A stretch of DNA of 64,000 nt from Alloalcanivorax venustensis ISO4 (GTDB lineage Bacteria; Pseudomonadota; Gammaproteobacteria; Pseudomonadales; Alcanivoracaceae). This document shows positions 18,343 through 32,075 of this stretch, one piece after another (position 1 is the stretch's first letter; every line of letters begins with the position of its first letter). The stretch is taken from the NCBI RefSeq assembly GCF_015356855.1, contig NZ_ARXR01000005.1, positions 62,001 to 126,000 on the forward strand, given 5' to 3'. The notes under the pieces are model-generated. The model made no database searches. It worked only from the letters and a program-made list of their open reading frames with translations, and was not told where the DNA came from. A program made the translations under genes and the position numbers.

Positions 18343-18424
18343 TCCCGCGCCAAAGATCAGGGGGTACCCGCGACCTTCACCTGATAACACCCAGGCGTAG
18401 CCAGCGACGAAACCCGGGAGCAAG

Positions 18425-18853
18425 GTGGCCAATTTAGACGAATCAGCCCGCAGGACCTTGTTCTGGGGCTTGATGCGCGCCCAGACCACCAGCGTGGTCA
18501 TCATCGCCGCGCTGGCCGCCGTGATCGCCGGAAGCACTATCGGTCTGGCGGCGCTCTGGGGCGGGACCATCAGCCTGATCGCCTATGCTTGGGGTGGCTT
18601 CCAAGTGTGGCTGCACCCGGGAAACCGTGCGGCCAAGCGCATGGCCGGCGCCGCGGTAAGAGCGGAGCTCGGCAAAATCGCCATCATGCTGGTGCTGTTC
18701 TGGCTGACGTTCGCCGAAGTACCGCAAATGCGCGAATCAATGACAGCAATGGTTTTGTTCCTCGCCTTCATGTCGGCGCAAATCGCCGGCTGGGTTCAGG
18801 TCGCGCGCCTGGATGCCCGCCTTGGAACGGAACATTACGGGCAAGAAGACTAG
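18425..18853 (+). CDS. atpI: ATP synthase subunit I
   Basis: This encodes 142 residues with four predicted membrane helices, first in the atp operon. AtpI is an assembly or Mg2+-transport helper that aids c-ring formation and is not part of the final enzyme. Its sequence is poorly conserved; the assignment rests on size, helices and position directly before atpB. It starts at GTG with GGGAG upstream. Confidence 0.85.
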   Translation: MANLDESARRTLFWGLMRAQTTSVVIIAALAAVIAGSTIGLAALWGGTISLIAYAWGGFQVWLHPGNRAAKRMAGAAVRAELGKIAIMLVLFWLTFAEVPQMRESMTAMVLFLAFMSAQIAGWVQVARLDARLGTEHYGQED

Positions 18854-20048
<1,195 letters not shown>

Positions 20049-20112
20049 ATCGCGCTTTTCGAAATAAGCCCCGATTTTGGGAAATCTATGCAACGCGGAT
20101 TGAGGTGTTGGC

Positions 20113-20583
20113 ATGAATATTAATGCGACACTAATTGGCCAGGCCATCTGGTTCGCCCTGTTCGTGATCTTCTGCATGAAGTTCGTCTGGCCGCCTATTT
20201 CCAAGGCGCTGGAAGAACGGAAGCAGAAAATCGCAGAGGGCCTGAGCGCCGCGGATCGGGCTGAGCGCGATCTGGTGCTGGCGCAGGAAAAAGCCTCCTC
20301 GAACCTTAAGGAAGCCAAAGAAAAGGCGTCCGAGATTATCGAGCAGGCCAACAAACGGGCGAATCAGATCGTCGAGGAAGCCAAAGACCAGGCACGCACC
20401 GAAGGTGAGCGTCTGATCGAGAAGGCCCAGTCCGAGATCGATCAGGAGATCAACCGCGCCCGTGAAGAGCTGCGCAAAGAGGTGTCCGCTCTGGCATTGA
20501 GTGGCGCCGAGCAAGTGCTGGGCCGCGAAGTGAACCGCGACGCACACAAGCAGCTGCTGGACGACTTGGCGGCTCAACTCTGA
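20113..20583 (+). CDS. atpF: ATP synthase F0 subunit b
   Basis: This encodes the 156-residue peripheral stator stalk: one N-terminal membrane helix (residues 5-27), then a long, highly charged coiled coil (about 30-140) that reaches F1 and binds the delta subunit. It has the usual [18 protein letters not shown] start. There is a single b gene, as in other gammaproteobacteria. Confidence 0.97.
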   Translation: MNINATLIGQAIWFALFVIFCMKFVWPPISKALEERKQKIAEGLSAADRAERDLVLAQEKASSNLKEAKEKASEIIEQANKRANQIVEEAKDQARTEGERLIEKAQSEIDQEINRAREELRKEVSALALSGAEQVLGREVNRDAHKQLLDDLAAQL

Positions 20584-20602
20584 GTGATACGGATGGCACC
20601 CC

Positions 20603-21139
20603 ATGGCTGAATTGACCACCATCGCACGCCCATACGCCAAGGCCGCGTTCATGTTCGCCAAGGAACAGAACGCGCTGGCGGAATGGGAGCAGATGCTGGG
20701 CCTGGCGGCGGCAGTGGCGCAGGAAGCCACCATGCGTGCCTACCTGGACCAGCCGGAGCTGGACAGCGAGACACAGGCGAAAGCGATAGGCGACGTTTGT
20801 GGCGATGAGCTCAATGAGAGCGCTCGCAATTTTATCGCCCAGCTCGCGGACAACAAGCGTCTGGCCCTGTTGCCGACCATCGCAATGTTGTTCCACGAAC
20901 TGGCGGCGGAAGATCAACGCACCATTGATGTGGAGTTGATCGCGCCGTTCGAACTGGAAGACGCCGAGACCGACAAACTGGTGACAGCGCTGAAGACGCG
21001 TCTGGGCCGGAATGTGCAGGTGTCCACCTCCGTTGACGAGTCACTCATTGGTGGCGTGCTGGTGAGAGCCGGCGATACCGTAATTGATGGCAGTGTGCGC
21101 GGCCGGCTTAACCGCCTGGCAGAGCAACTGAACTCTTGA
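20603..21139 (+). CDS. atpH: ATP synthase F1 subunit delta
   Basis: This encodes 178 residues of the OSCP/delta subunit linking the b stalk to the top of F1. The family start [11 protein letters not shown] and the C-terminal block [26 protein letters not shown] are intact. It lies between atpF and atpA with short gaps, as expected. Confidence 0.97.
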   Translation: MAELTTIARPYAKAAFMFAKEQNALAEWEQMLGLAAAVAQEATMRAYLDQPELDSETQAKAIGDVCGDELNESARNFIAQLADNKRLALLPTIAMLFHELAAEDQRTIDVELIAPFELEDAETDKLVTALKTRLGRNVQVSTSVDESLIGGVLVRAGDTVIDGSVRGRLNRLAEQLNS

Positions 21140-21155
21140 GTTTGAGGGATTAGAG

Positions 21156-22700
21156 ATGCAGCAACTCAACCCGTCCGAAATCAGCGAGATTATCAAGTCG
21201 CGCATCGCGAAACTTGATACCTCCACCGAGGCACGGAACGAAGGTACGGTGGTATCCGTATTTGACGGCATCGTGCGCATTCATGGTCTGGCCGACGTGA
21301 TGTTCGGCGAAATGATCGAGTTTGAGGGCGGCATCTTCGGCATGGCCCTCAACCTGGAGCAGGACTCCGTGGGCGCCGTGGTGCTGGGTGATTACCTGGG
21401 TCTGGCGGAGGGCCAGAAGGTCCGCTGCACCGGCCGCATTCTGGAAGTGCCGGTGGGCCCGGAACTGCTCGGCCGCGTGGTCGACGCCCTGGGTAACCCG
21501 GTGGACGGCAAAGGTCCGGTGGACGCCGCCGAAACCGACGCCGTCGAGAAAGTGGCGCCCGGCGTGATCTGGCGTAAAGAGGTGAACGAGCCGGTACAGA
21601 CCGGTTTCAAATCCATCGACGCCATGACCCCGATCGGCCGTGGCCAGCGTGAGCTGATCATCGGCGACCGCCAGATCGGTAAGACCGCCGTGGCGGTGGA
21701 CACCATCATTAACCAGAAAGACTCCGGCATTAAGTGTGTCTACGTGGCCATCGGTCAGAAGCAGTCCACCATCGCCAACGTGGTGAGCAAGCTGGAAGAG
21801 CACGGCGCCATGGAAAACACCGTGATCGTGGCGGCCTCCGCTTCCGATCCGGCTTCCATGCAGTTCCTGGCCCCGTTCGCCGGCTGCGCCATGGGCGAGT
21901 ACTTCCGTGACCGCGGCGAAGACGCCCTGATCGTTTATGACGATCTCACCAAGCAAGCCTGGGCCTACCGTCAGATTTCCCTGCTGCTGCGCCGCCCGCC
22001 GGGCCGTGAAGCCTACCCGGGTGACGTGTTCTACCTGCACTCCCGTCTGCTGGAACGCGCCGCCAAGGTAAACGAGGAATTCGTCGAGAAGTTCACCGAC
22101 GGTAAAGTGAAAGGCAAGACCGGTTCCCTGACCGCGCTGCCGATCATTGAGACCCAGGGCGGTGACGTGTCCGCGTTCGTACCCACCAACGTGATCTCCA
22201 TTACCGATGGTCAGATCTTCCTGGAAACCAGCCTGTTCAACGCCGGCATCCGCCCGGCCATGAACGCCGGCATCTCGGTTTCCCGTGTGGGCGGTTCCGC
22301 GCAGACCAAGATCGTCAAGAAGCTCGGCGGTGGTATCCGTCTGGCACTGGCCCAGTACCGGGAACTGGCGGCGTTCGCTCAGTTCGCTTCCGACCTGGAC
22401 GAGGCCACCCGTGAGCAGCTCGAGCACGGCCAGGCCGTCACCGAGCTGATGAAGCAGAAGCAATACAGCCCGATGTCCGTTGCCGAAATGGGCGTGGTGC
22501 TGTACGCGGCGAACAACGGCTACCTGAAAGGCATCGAGATCAGCAAGATCGGCGCCTTCGAAGCCGCGCTGCTGGATTATATGAACAGCGAACAGAAAGC
22601 GTTGATGGACAAGATCAACGAAAAGGGTGACTACAACGATGAGATCGAGGCCGGTATCAAAGACGCCATCGATCAATTCAAGTCCACCCAAACCTGGTAA
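21156..22700 (+). CDS. atpA: ATP synthase F1 subunit alpha
   Basis: This encodes the 514-residue non-catalytic nucleotide-binding subunit. The P-loop GDRQIGKT and the family signature [17 protein letters not shown] are present, and the length is standard. It is in operon order between atpH and atpG. Confidence 0.98.
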   Translation: MQQLNPSEISEIIKSRIAKLDTSTEARNEGTVVSVFDGIVRIHGLADVMFGEMIEFEGGIFGMALNLEQDSVGAVVLGDYLGLAEGQKVRCTGRILEVPVGPELLGRVVDALGNPVDGKGPVDAAETDAVEKVAPGVIWRKEVNEPVQTGFKSIDAMTPIGRGQRELIIGDRQIGKTAVAVDTIINQKDSGIKCVYVAIGQKQSTIANVVSKLEEHGAMENTVIVAASASDPASMQFLAPFAGCAMGEYFRDRGEDALIVYDDLTKQAWAYRQISLLLRRPPGREAYPGDVFYLHSRLLERAAKVNEEFVEKFTDGKVKGKTGSLTALPIIETQGGDVSAFVPTNVISITDGQIFLETSLFNAGIRPAMNAGISVSRVGGSAQTKIVKKLGGGIRLALAQYRELAAFAQFASDLDEATREQLEHGQAVTELMKQKQYSPMSVAEMGVVLYAANNGYLKGIEISKIGAFEAALLDYMNSEQKALMDKINEKGDYNDEIEAGIKDAIDQFKSTQTW

Positions 22701-22723
22701 TTCGCTAAGAAAGGATTAGTCCT

Positions 22724-23584
22724 ATGGCTAGCGGTAAAGAGATCAAAGGCAAGATCTCTAGTGTCCAGAGCACGAAGAAGATCACTCGTGCGATGGAGAT
22801 GGTGGCAGCCAGCAAAATGCGCAAAGCGCAGGACCGTATGGCTGCCAGCAAGCCCTACGCGAGCCGTATGCGTCAGGTGGTTGCCCATCTTGCCAACGCT
22901 GATCTGGAGTACCGGCACATTTACCTGCACGAGCGGGAAGTGAAGAACGTCGGTTACATCGTGGTGACCTCCGACCGGGGCCTGAGTGGCGGCTTGAACG
23001 CCAACCTGCTGAAGAAGGTCGTGAAAAGCGCCCGTCAGTGGGAGCAGGAAGGCGCCAAGGCGCAGTACTGCGTGGTGGGCAGCAAGGGCATCGCCTTCTT
23101 CAAGAGCGTCGGCGGTGACGTTCAGGCCACCGTCAACGGTCTGGGCGACACCCCGCACCTGAGCGATCTGATCGGCTCCATCAAGGTGATGCTCGACGCC
23201 TTTGAAAATGGTGAGATCGACCGTCTGTACCTGGTGTACAACGAGTTCGTGAACACCATGACGCAGTCACCCAAAAGCATTCAGTTGCTGCCGCTTGAAG
23301 CCTCGCAAGACGAAGAGTTTCAGCGTCATTGGGACTATATCTACGAGCCTGAGCCCAAGGAAATCCTGGATGAACTGCTGGTCCGGTTCATTGAATCCCA
23401 GGTGTACCAGGGCGTGGTCGAGAACAATGCCTGTGAACAGGCAGCGCGCATGGTCGCCATGAAGGCGGCCAGTGATAACGCCGGCGAGATCATTAATGAC
23501 CTCCAGCTGGTGTACAACAAGGCGCGCCAGGCGGCCATTACCCAGGAAATTTCTGAAATCGTTGGTGGTGCCGCCGCGGTCTAG
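22724..23584 (+). CDS. atpG: ATP synthase F1 subunit gamma
   Basis: This encodes the 286-residue central rotor shaft. The N-terminal helix [28 protein letters not shown] and the C-terminal helix ending [15 protein letters not shown] form the coiled coil inside F1. The [10 protein letters not shown] segment is canonical. Confidence 0.98.
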   Translation: MASGKEIKGKISSVQSTKKITRAMEMVAASKMRKAQDRMAASKPYASRMRQVVAHLANADLEYRHIYLHEREVKNVGYIVVTSDRGLSGGLNANLLKKVVKSARQWEQEGAKAQYCVVGSKGIAFFKSVGGDVQATVNGLGDTPHLSDLIGSIKVMLDAFENGEIDRLYLVYNEFVNTMTQSPKSIQLLPLEASQDEEFQRHWDYIYEPEPKEILDELLVRFIESQVYQGVVENNACEQAARMVAMKAASDNAGEIINDLQLVYNKARQAAITQEISEIVGGAAAV

Positions 23585-23623
23585 TGTCTGTTTCAGACAG
23601 CACGCGGCGAAAACGCAAGTTAA

Positions 23624-25021
<1,398 letters not shown>

Positions 25022-25041
25022 CCGCCCGGGGAGGAACACAG

Positions 25042-25467
25042 ATGGCGATGACCGTGCATTGCGATATCGTTAGTGCCGAAAAGCAGCTGTTCTCCGGACT
25101 GGTCGAGCTGGTAGTGGCCGCCGGTGTGGAAGGGGACCTGGGTGTCATGCCCGGTCACGCGCCCTTGCTCACCCGGCTCAAGCCCGGCCCGGTTCGCGTG
25201 AAGAAGCAGAACGGGGACGAAGAAGTGTTCTACGTCTCCGGCGGCTTCCTGGAAGTCCAGCCGAAACTGGTCACCGTGCTGGCGGACACCGCCGAGCGCG
25301 CCCAGGATATGGACGGCGCCCAGGCGGAAGAAGCCAAGCAGCGTGCCAAGGAAGCCCTGGAAGGCAAGAACGCCGACATGGACTACTCGCGCGCCGCCAT
25401 CACCCTGGCCGAAGCGTCCGCGCGCTTGCGTACCATCGAGCAAATCAAGAAGATGGCCAAGCGGTAA
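25042..25467 (+). CDS. atpC: ATP synthase F1 subunit epsilon
   Basis: This encodes the 141-residue regulatory subunit: an N-terminal beta sandwich ([33 protein letters not shown]) that contacts gamma and the c-ring, and a C-terminal helical hairpin that can inhibit ATP hydrolysis. It is the last gene of the operon and is followed by a strong terminator. Confidence 0.97.
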   Translation: MAMTVHCDIVSAEKQLFSGLVELVVAAGVEGDLGVMPGHAPLLTRLKPGPVRVKKQNGDEEVFYVSGGFLEVQPKLVTVLADTAERAQDMDGAQAEEAKQRAKEALEGKNADMDYSRAAITLAEASARLRTIEQIKKMAKR

Positions 25468-25494
25468 CGCCCGGCTTTCGGTACAAGCTGAATT

Positions 25495-25525
25495 AAAAAA
25501 GGGTGGCTCTGAGCTGCCCTTTTTT
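25495..25525 (+). terminator. Rho-independent terminator of the atp operon
   Basis: AAAAAAGGG and CCCTTTTTT flank an internally paired loop, ending in a T-run 28 bases after the atpC stop. The A- and T-runs make it able to work in both directions. Confidence 0.85.
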
Positions 25526-25600
25526 GTGATCGCCGTCCATGGCGATCACCCTTCGGGCCGTCGCTGGCGCGACGTCAAAAATCGCTCCCGGCGATTTTTT
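25526..25600 (+). terminator. Three further hairpins before glmU
   Basis: Immediately after the atp terminator come GTGATCGCC/GGCGATCAC (25526-25549), CGTCGC/GCGACG (25559-25574) and AAAAATCGC/GCGATTTTTT (25577-25600). The last has a T-run and looks like a second terminator. glmU starts 51 bases later, so its promoter must lie in or just after this block unless read-through occurs. Confidence 0.6.
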
Positions 25601-25651
25601 ATATGGCGACGAACGATGTAACGATCATCACAGGACTCAAGGAAGCGGAGC

Positions 25652-27010
25652 ATGAATCTGGCGGTAGTGATTCTCGCGGCGGGCAAGGGAACCCGCATGA
25701 AATCGGATCTCCCCAAGGTACTCCACCCGATTGCCGGGCGTCCCATGGTGCAGCACGTGGTGGACGCCGCCGGCGCCCTCGACCCGGACAACACCGTGCT
25801 GATTTACGGACACGGCGGCGACGCCGTCCGCCAGGCGGTGACCGGGTCGCGGCTGCAATGGGCGGAGCAGGCCGAACAGCTCGGCACCGGCCACGCCGTG
25901 GCGCAGGCCCTGCCGCACCTGGAAGAAGACGTGGTGCTGGTGCTGTACGGCGACGTGCCTCTGATCCAGCCGCAGACCCTGCGTGACTTCGTCGCCCGCG
26001 TGGACGACCAGAGCCTGGCGCTGATGACCCTGACTCTGGATGACCCCTCCGGCTACGGCCGTGTGATTCGCGACGGCGACGGCAAGGTACGGCGGGTGGT
26101 GGAGCAGAAAGACGCCAGCGACGACGAAAAAGCGGTCCGCGAAATCAATACCGGCATTCTCGCCTGCACCCGCCGCTTCCTGAACGACAGCCTGCCGCGA
26201 CTCTCCAACAGCAACGCCCAGGGCGAATACTACCTCACCGACCTGATCGCCATGGCCGTGGACGCGGGCATGGAGGTGGTCACCGAGCAGCCCGGCCACG
26301 CCTGGGAAGTGGACGGCGTCAACGACCGGGTGCAGCTGGCGCGCCTGGAACGGGTCTATCAGCGGGTCCGCGCGGAATCGCTGATGCGCGCCGGCGTCAC
26401 CCTGCTCGATCCCGCCCGCCTGGATATCCGTGGAAATCTGCAGTGCGGCCAGGACGTCACCCTCGACATCAACACCGTGCTGGTGGGCGACGTGGTGATC
26501 GGCGACCGCGTCACCGTGGGCCCGAACTGTTTGATCCGCAACGCCCGCATCGGCAGCGGCACCCACATCGAGGCGAACTCGGTGGTGGACGGCGCGGTGG
26601 TCGGTGAAGAGTGTCAGGTGGGCCCGTTCGCCCGTCTGCGTCCAGGCACCGAGCTCGCCGCCCGGGCCAAGGTCGGCAACTTCGTGGAGACCAAGAAAGC
26701 CTATGTGGGCGAGGGCTCGAAAGTGAACCACCTCACCTACATTGGCGACAGCCGTATCGGCAAGGGCGTCAACGTGGGCGCCGGCACCATTACCTGCAAC
26801 TACGATGGCGTGAACAAGTTCCAGACGGTGATGAAGGACGGTGCCTTTATCGGTTCCAATTCGTCGCTGGTGGCGCCGGTCACCATCGGCGAGAATGCCA
26901 CCGTGGGCGCCGGCAGCGTGGTGACCAAGGACGTGCCCGACCAGGGCCTGGCGGTGGCCCGTGGCCAGCAGCGCAACATTCAGAACTGGTCGCGGCCGGA
27001 AAAGAAATAG
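25652..27010 (+). CDS. glmU: Bifunctional N-acetylglucosamine-1-phosphate uridyltransferase / glucosamine-1-phosphate acetyltransferase
   Basis: This encodes 452 residues. The N-terminal pyrophosphorylase domain has [19 protein letters not shown] and YGDVPLI. The C-terminal left-handed beta helix of hexapeptide repeats begins near residue 250 and carries the acetyltransferase active site ([20 protein letters not shown]-type region). It makes UDP-GlcNAc for peptidoglycan and LPS. glmS follows 28 bases downstream, so the two committed amino-sugar enzymes form one unit. Confidence 0.97.
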   Translation: MNLAVVILAAGKGTRMKSDLPKVLHPIAGRPMVQHVVDAAGALDPDNTVLIYGHGGDAVRQAVTGSRLQWAEQAEQLGTGHAVAQALPHLEEDVVLVLYGDVPLIQPQTLRDFVARVDDQSLALMTLTLDDPSGYGRVIRDGDGKVRRVVEQKDASDDEKAVREINTGILACTRRFLNDSLPRLSNSNAQGEYYLTDLIAMAVDAGMEVVTEQPGHAWEVDGVNDRVQLARLERVYQRVRAESLMRAGVTLLDPARLDIRGNLQCGQDVTLDINTVLVGDVVIGDRVTVGPNCLIRNARIGSGTHIEANSVVDGAVVGEECQVGPFARLRPGTELAARAKVGNFVETKKAYVGEGSKVNHLTYIGDSRIGKGVNVGAGTITCNYDGVNKFQTVMKDGAFIGSNSSLVAPVTIGENATVGAGSVVTKDVPDQGLAVARGQQRNIQNWSRPEKK

Positions 27011-27038
27011 GCACGGAACGGACAAAAAGGAAAAGCAC

Positions 27039-28868
27039 ATGTGTGGAATCGTCGGCGCCATTGCCCATCGTAATGTCAGCAACATCCTGATCACCGGCCT
27101 GAAGCGCCTGGAATATCGGGGCTACGACAGCGCGGGCGTGGCCCTGCTCAACGACCAGGGCCTGCTCCGCGTGCGCCGCCAGGGCAAGGTGGCGGCGCTG
27201 GAAGCGGCGGTGCGCGAGCAGAACAGCGCCGGCTTCCTGGGTATCGCACACACGCGCTGGGCCACCCATGGCCGTCCGTCCGAGGACAACGCCCACCCGC
27301 ATATGTCCGGTAACGGGCTGGCGGTGGTGCATAACGGCATCATCGAGAACTTCCAGGAACTCAAGGACGAACTGGAAGCCGACGGTTACGCCTTCACCTC
27401 GCAGACCGACACCGAGGTGATCGCCCACCTGATCCACCGCGCCCTCAAGGACACCGGCAATCTGGTGGCCGCGGTACGCGCCAGCGTCGCGCGTCTGCAC
27501 GGCGCCTATGCGTTGGGCGTGATCGACCAGAATGAACCCGACCGGCTGGTGGCGGTGCGCTCCGGTTCGCCGCTGGTGGTGGGCCTGGGCATCGACGAAA
27601 ACTACGTGGCCTCCGATCAGCTGGCCCTGTTGCCGGTGACCAACCGCTTCATCTTTCTTGAAGAGGGCGATCTGGTGGACGTCACCGTGGACGCCGTCAC
27701 CATCACCGACGCCGACGGTGAGCCGGCGGAGCGTACCGTCCACGAACTGGACGGCACCCACGAGGACGCCGACAAAGGGCCGTACCGGCACTACATGCAG
27801 AAGGAAATCTTCGAGCAGCCCGCCGCCATCCAGCGCACCCTGGAAGGACGTATCGATTCGCCCGACGCGGTGAGCGCCGCCTTCGGCGACAGCGCCGCTG
27901 CCATCTTCGACCGGGTACGCACGGTGCAAATTGTCGCCTGCGGCACCAGCTACCACGCCGGCATGGTGGCCCGTTACTGGCTGGAAGCCATGGCGGGCAT
28001 TCCCTGCCAGGTGGAAGTGGCCAGTGAATTCCGCTACCGCCGGCACGTGGTGCCGGAAGGCACCCTGTTCGTCACCATTTCACAGAGTGGTGAAACCGCC
28101 GATACCCTGGCCGCGCTGCGCGACACCGGCGGCAAGGATTACGTCGGTCGCCTGGCGATCTGCAACGTGGACGGTTCCTCGCTGGTGCGCGAGTCCGAGC
28201 TGGTGTTTCTCACCAAGGCCGGGCCGGAAATCGGCGTGGCGTCCACCAAGGCGTTCACCACCCAGCTCACCGGGCTGATGATGCTGGTGCTGGCCCTGGG
28301 CCGCCGTAAGGGCCTGGGCGACGATCAGATCGAAACGATCCTGTCCGAACTGCGCCAGCTGCCCAATCTCCTGGAGCAGGCGGCGGCCCTGGACAAGCCC
28401 ATCGAAACCCTGTCCCGCGCCTTCGTGGAAAAGCACCACACCCTGTTCCTGGGCCGCGGCGTGCACTTCCCGGTGGCCATGGAAGGGGCGCTCAAGCTCA
28501 AGGAAATCTCCTATATCCACGCCGAGGCCTACCCGGCCGGGGAGCTCAAACACGGCCCGCTGGCCCTGGTGGATAAGGAAATGCCGGTGGTGGCGGTGGC
28601 GCCCAACGACCAGCTGCTGGAAAAGCTGAAGTCGAACCTGCAGGAAGTGCGCGCCCGGGGCGGCGAACTCTATGTGTTCGCCGACAAGAACGCCCACGTT
28701 AAAGAGGGCGAGGGCATCCATGTGCTGAACATGCCCGCGGTGCCGGAAAGCATCGCGCCGATCGTCTACACTGTGCCGCTGCAACTGCTCAGCTACCATG
28801 TGGCGGTGCTGCGCGGCACCGATGTGGATCAGCCGCGCAACCTCGCCAAATCGGTCACCGTGGAGTAA
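27039..28868 (+). CDS. glmS: Glutamine-fructose-6-phosphate aminotransferase (isomerising)
   Basis: This encodes 609 residues making glucosamine-6-phosphate from fructose-6-phosphate and glutamine. The start [12 protein letters not shown] leaves Cys2 as the glutaminase nucleophile after Met removal. The C-terminal half carries two SIS isomerase domains ([28 protein letters not shown]) and ends in the characteristic LAKSVTVE. The ATG at 27039 is the only one compatible with catalysis. I saw no glmS ribozyme, which is a Gram-positive feature. Confidence 0.98.
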   Translation: MCGIVGAIAHRNVSNILITGLKRLEYRGYDSAGVALLNDQGLLRVRRQGKVAALEAAVREQNSAGFLGIAHTRWATHGRPSEDNAHPHMSGNGLAVVHNGIIENFQELKDELEADGYAFTSQTDTEVIAHLIHRALKDTGNLVAAVRASVARLHGAYALGVIDQNEPDRLVAVRSGSPLVVGLGIDENYVASDQLALLPVTNRFIFLEEGDLVDVTVDAVTITDADGEPAERTVHELDGTHEDADKGPYRHYMQKEIFEQPAAIQRTLEGRIDSPDAVSAAFGDSAAAIFDRVRTVQIVACGTSYHAGMVARYWLEAMAGIPCQVEVASEFRYRRHVVPEGTLFVTISQSGETADTLAALRDTGGKDYVGRLAICNVDGSSLVRESELVFLTKAGPEIGVASTKAFTTQLTGLMMLVLALGRRKGLGDDQIETILSELRQLPNLLEQAAALDKPIETLSRAFVEKHHTLFLGRGVHFPVAMEGALKLKEISYIHAEAYPAGELKHGPLALVDKEMPVVAVAPNDQLLEKLKSNLQEVRARGGELYVFADKNAHVKEGEGIHVLNMPAVPESIAPIVYTVPLQLLSYHVAVLRGTDVDQPRNLAKSVTVE

Positions 28869-28874
28869 CCGGCC

Positions 28875-29981
28875 CTAGTCTTCGAACAGGGACAGATACT
28901 CCCCGTAGCCGAGCTCTTCCATCTTCTCGCGGGGGATGAACTCCATGGCGGCGGAGTTCATGCACCAGCGCTGGCCGGTGGGCGCCGGCCCGTCGTCGAA
29001 CACATGGCCCAGGTGCGAATCCGCGTAGCGGCTGCGCACCTCGGTGCGGGTGGCCCACCACAGACTGTTGTCTTCGCGGGTGGTCACGAAGCGGTCGTCG
29101 ATGGGCCGGGTGAAGCTCGGCCAGCCGGTGCCGGAATCGTACTTGTCCGTGGAGGAGAACAACGGCTCGCCGCTGATCACGTCCACATAGATGCCTTCTT
29201 TCTTCAGGTCGTGATACGGGTTCTTGAACGCCCGCTCGGTGGCGTCGTCACGCGTCACCTGAAAGGCGATCTCCGGCAGCGCCTTCTTGAGCACCTCATC
29301 GGAGGGGCGCTTGAACTTCTCCGGGCCTTCCCAGGGCGCACCCAGATCCAGCTCTTCCTGTTCCTCTTCTTCCTCCACCGAGGCGTTAAGCCAGGGGCGT
29401 GCGTCCGGGTCTTCCCAGTGTTTCTCCAGAAACTGATCACGGCCTGAGTTGTAGCGATAGAACTTATAGCGCAGGGCACTCTTCTTGTAATAGTCCTGGT
29501 GGTAGTCCTCGGCTTCGTAAAACGCTTTCAACGGCACGATCTCGGTGACCACGTCCTTATCGAAACGGCCGCTCTCATTGAGGGCCTTTTTGGACGCTTC
29601 CGCCAGCGCACGCTCCTCGTCGTTCTGGTAGAAGATCGCGCTGCGGTACTGCGAGCCCTGGTCAATAAACTGGCCGTCCGGGTCGGTCGGGTCGATGTGC
29701 TTCCAGAACCAGGCGAGCAGGTTCTCGTAGCTCACCACCTCCGGGTCGTAGAGCACTTTCACGACCTCGGTGTGGCCGGTTTGCCCACCGGCCACCTGCT
29801 GGTAGGTGGGGTCCACCTCTTCGCCGCCGGCGTAGCCGCTGATCGCTTCGGACACCCCGTCCAGCTTTTCGAAATCCGCTTCGGTACACCAGAAGCAGCC
29901 GCCGGCGAACACGGCGCTGGCCTGGGCGGCCACGGCCGGCCCGGCCACCAACACCATTAGGAAAACCAATACGCGCATCAT
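28875..29981 (-). CDS. Exported MsrA-MsrB fusion, peptide methionine sulfoxide reductase
   Basis: This encodes 368 residues. A signal peptide (about 1-19) precedes an MsrA domain whose catalytic motif GCFWC starts at residue 28 (Cys29), then an acidic linker ([13 protein letters not shown]). The MsrB domain has SGTGWPSF and the catalytic RWCMNS (Cys340). The MsrB half lacks the paired CxxC zinc motifs, a known variant. The fusion repairs both S- and R-methionine sulfoxide in exported proteins, a defence against oxidants. The ribosome-binding site is AAAGGAGG. It converges on glmS with a six-base gap. Confidence 0.93.
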   Translation of the reverse strand: MMRVLVFLMVLVAGPAVAAQASAVFAGGCFWCTEADFEKLDGVSEAISGYAGGEEVDPTYQQVAGGQTGHTEVVKVLYDPEVVSYENLLAWFWKHIDPTDPDGQFIDQGSQYRSAIFYQNDEERALAEASKKALNESGRFDKDVVTEIVPLKAFYEAEDYHQDYYKKSALRYKFYRYNSGRDQFLEKHWEDPDARPWLNASVEEEEEQEELDLGAPWEGPEKFKRPSDEVLKKALPEIAFQVTRDDATERAFKNPYHDLKKEGIYVDVISGEPLFSSTDKYDSGTGWPSFTRPIDDRFVTTREDNSLWWATRTEVRSRYADSHLGHVFDDGPAPTGQRWCMNSAAMEFIPREKMEELGYGEYLSLFED

Positions 29982-30185
29982 AGTTGCCTCCTTTAGCGAA
30001 CCTTGGATGCATCCGGAGAGAGAATGTTACATCAGCCTCCCGGTCGGCACGGCCCGCCACTCCCGTGATTGTGCGCCGCCCACCGTGTGGATGGCGACAA
30101 CGCCGCTAACCGTTTCGCCGCGGCGCGCATCCGGGCTACCATACTTCCAGCCGGGACCGGTCCGGTCATAAAGGGAGCGATGACG

Positions 30186-30620
30186 ATGAGCATGATCAAG
30201 GAATTCCGTGAATTCGCCGTGCGCGGCAATGTGGTCGATATGGCCGTGGGGATCATTATCGGCGGCGCCTTCGGCACCATCGCCAAGAGCCTGGTGTCCG
30301 ACGTGATCATGCCGCCGGTGGGGCTGCTCCTGGCGGACGTGGATTTCGTCGATTTGTTCCTGGTGCTCAAGGGCGACGGGCCCTTCGCCACCCTGGCCGA
30401 CGCCCAGGCGGCGGGCGCGGTGACGCTCAACTACGGCGTATTTATCAACAACGTGATCAGCTTCCTGATCGTCGCCTGGGCGGTGTTCTTCCTGGTGCGC
30501 GGGCTCAACCGGGTCAAGCGCAAGGAAGAACAGGCCGCCCCGGTGGAGCCGCCGCCCACCCCCGAGGTGCCGGAAGACATTCTGCTGCTGCGCGAAATCC
30601 GCGATAACCTCAAGCGTTGA
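30186..30620 (+). CDS. mscL: Large-conductance mechanosensitive channel MscL
   Basis: This encodes a 144-residue homopentamer subunit that opens at near-lytic membrane tension during hypo-osmotic shock. It has two membrane helices, the N-terminal amphipathic [23 protein letters not shown]-like start and a C-terminal helix ([13 protein letters not shown]). I chose the ATG at 30186, not 30180, because AGGGAG lies eight bases before it and because it aligns with the E. coli start. The stop overlaps the next gene's start by one base. Confidence 0.95.
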   Translation: MSMIKEFREFAVRGNVVDMAVGIIIGGAFGTIAKSLVSDVIMPPVGLLLADVDFVDLFLVLKGDGPFATLADAQAAGAVTLNYGVFINNVISFLIVAWAVFFLVRGLNRVKRKEEQAAPVEPPPTPEVPEDILLLREIRDNLKR

Positions 30621-32044
30621 TGAGTGAGCAAGCCCAGGGGCACGGGCACGGTGCCCCCCGCCAGAATGTCGAGAACTCTCACTTTTGTCTGGTCGCGGAC
30701 AGCGAGGAAGCCTTCGTGCTGCGCGCCGCCACCGCGCGGCTGGCCCAGCGCACCCTGGACCTGCAGTACTACGTCTGGGAGGACGACCGGATCGGCAAGC
30801 TGCTGGTCTACCGGGCCCTGGAAGCGGCCCGCCGGGGCGTCAAGGTGCGGCTGCTGCTCGACCACGCCAACCAGCTCGGCCGGGATGTGAAATGGGCGGC
30901 GCTGAACGCGCACCCGAACGTGGAAATCCGGCTGTTCAACCCGTTCCGGGGCCGCTACAAGCACTTTATTCAGTGGCTCTATCACGCCCCCAGGCTGAAC
31001 CACCGGATGCACAACAAGGCCTGGATCGTGGACGGCGAGCGGGCCATCGTCGGCGGCCGCAACCTGTCCGAGCACTACTTCGGTGTCCACCCGGAGGCCA
31101 ACTTCCGCGACCTGGACATCTACGCCCGGGGGCCGATCGTGGCGGAAACCCGCGCCGCCTTCGACGCCTACTGGGACAGCGACGTCTGCGTGCGCCTGCG
31201 CTCCCTGCGCCGCCGCTCGCGGGTCCACGCCGACCGGTTGTGGCAGCGGCTGGTGGCGTGGCGTAAAAGCCTGGACGGTTTTCCCTACCGTTACGAACAG
31301 GATGTCGCCCATTTCGAAGACGTTCTCGGCGCCGCCGACCGACGACAGATTCAGGCGCCGGCCGCGCTGCTGTTCGATCCGCCGGACAAGGCCAAGGGCG
31401 CCACCCAGCGCCTGATGGGCGACCAGCTCGGCCGGCTGCTCGGGCAGCGCTCCCTGAACGAGATCCTGATCGAGGCCAGCTACTTTATCCCCGGGGACGA
31501 ATTCACCGCCGCCCTGGCCGACATGCACCGCAACGGCTGCCGGGTGGCGCTGCTCACCAACAGCCTGGCCACCAACGACGTGATCGCCGCCCACGCCGCC
31601 TACGCCCGCTACCGCCCGGCGCTGCTGCGCGGCGGCGTCGAGGTCCACGAGCTGCAGGCCAACGCCCGCGCCCGCCGCCACCACGCCCGGCTGTTGCGCG
31701 GCCGGGGCCGCTCCAAGTCCAGCCTGCACACCAAAGCCATGGTGCTCGACCGCAAGGAGCTGTTCGTGGGCTCGTTCAACCTGGACCCGCGCTCGGTGAA
31801 CGTGAACACGGAGATGGGCTACTACGTGGACAGCGAAGCGCTGGCCGGCGAGGTGGCGGCGTTCGTGGAGGAAGGGATGGCGCCCCAGAACAGCTACCGG
31901 GTCACGAGTGACGACCAGGGGCTGCTATGGGGCGCCGGCGACGAGCGGGGCCCGGTTCAGTACCGAAGCGAACCCCGGGTCAGTCCGTTGCGGCGGCTGG
32001 CGTCGCAACTGTGCGCGCTGCTGCCGATCGAGAACCTGCTGTAG
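30620..32044 (+). CDS. Phospholipase D-family protein (cardiolipin synthase-like)
   Basis: This encodes 474 residues with two HKD motifs: HNKAWIVDGERAIVGGRN in the first half and HTKAMVLDRKELFVGSFN in the second. Each supplies a catalytic His-Lys-Asp set of the phosphatidyltransferase/phosphodiesterase superfamily. There is no membrane helix or signal peptide, which resembles the ClsC/YmdC-type soluble branch. The likely role is cardiolipin synthesis or another phospholipid transfer. Translational coupling to mscL (TGATG) suggests a joint membrane-stress role, but this is inference. Confidence 0.85.
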   Translation: MSEQAQGHGHGAPRQNVENSHFCLVADSEEAFVLRAATARLAQRTLDLQYYVWEDDRIGKLLVYRALEAARRGVKVRLLLDHANQLGRDVKWAALNAHPNVEIRLFNPFRGRYKHFIQWLYHAPRLNHRMHNKAWIVDGERAIVGGRNLSEHYFGVHPEANFRDLDIYARGPIVAETRAAFDAYWDSDVCVRLRSLRRRSRVHADRLWQRLVAWRKSLDGFPYRYEQDVAHFEDVLGAADRRQIQAPAALLFDPPDKAKGATQRLMGDQLGRLLGQRSLNEILIEASYFIPGDEFTAALADMHRNGCRVALLTNSLATNDVIAAHAAYARYRPALLRGGVEVHELQANARARRHHARLLRGRGRSKSSLHTKAMVLDRKELFVGSFNLDPRSVNVNTEMGYYVDSEALAGEVAAFVEEGMAPQNSYRVTSDDQGLLWGAGDERGPVQYRSEPRVSPLRRLASQLCALLPIENLL

Positions 32045-32045
32045 C

Positions 32046-32075
32046 GCGGGTGAGCGCGGGCGCGCTCAGTCCCGC
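32046..32075. terminator. Hairpin between convergent genes
   Basis: Arms GCGGG-TGAGCGC and GCGCTCA-GT-CCCGC pair around a short loop between the phospholipase and acyl-CoA synthetase stops. There is no T-run, so termination is uncertain. Confidence 0.35.

Noticed and set aside
16400-18425. A parS site near parAB
   Set aside because: I found no TGTTTCACGTGAAACA-like 16-mer in or around the genes.
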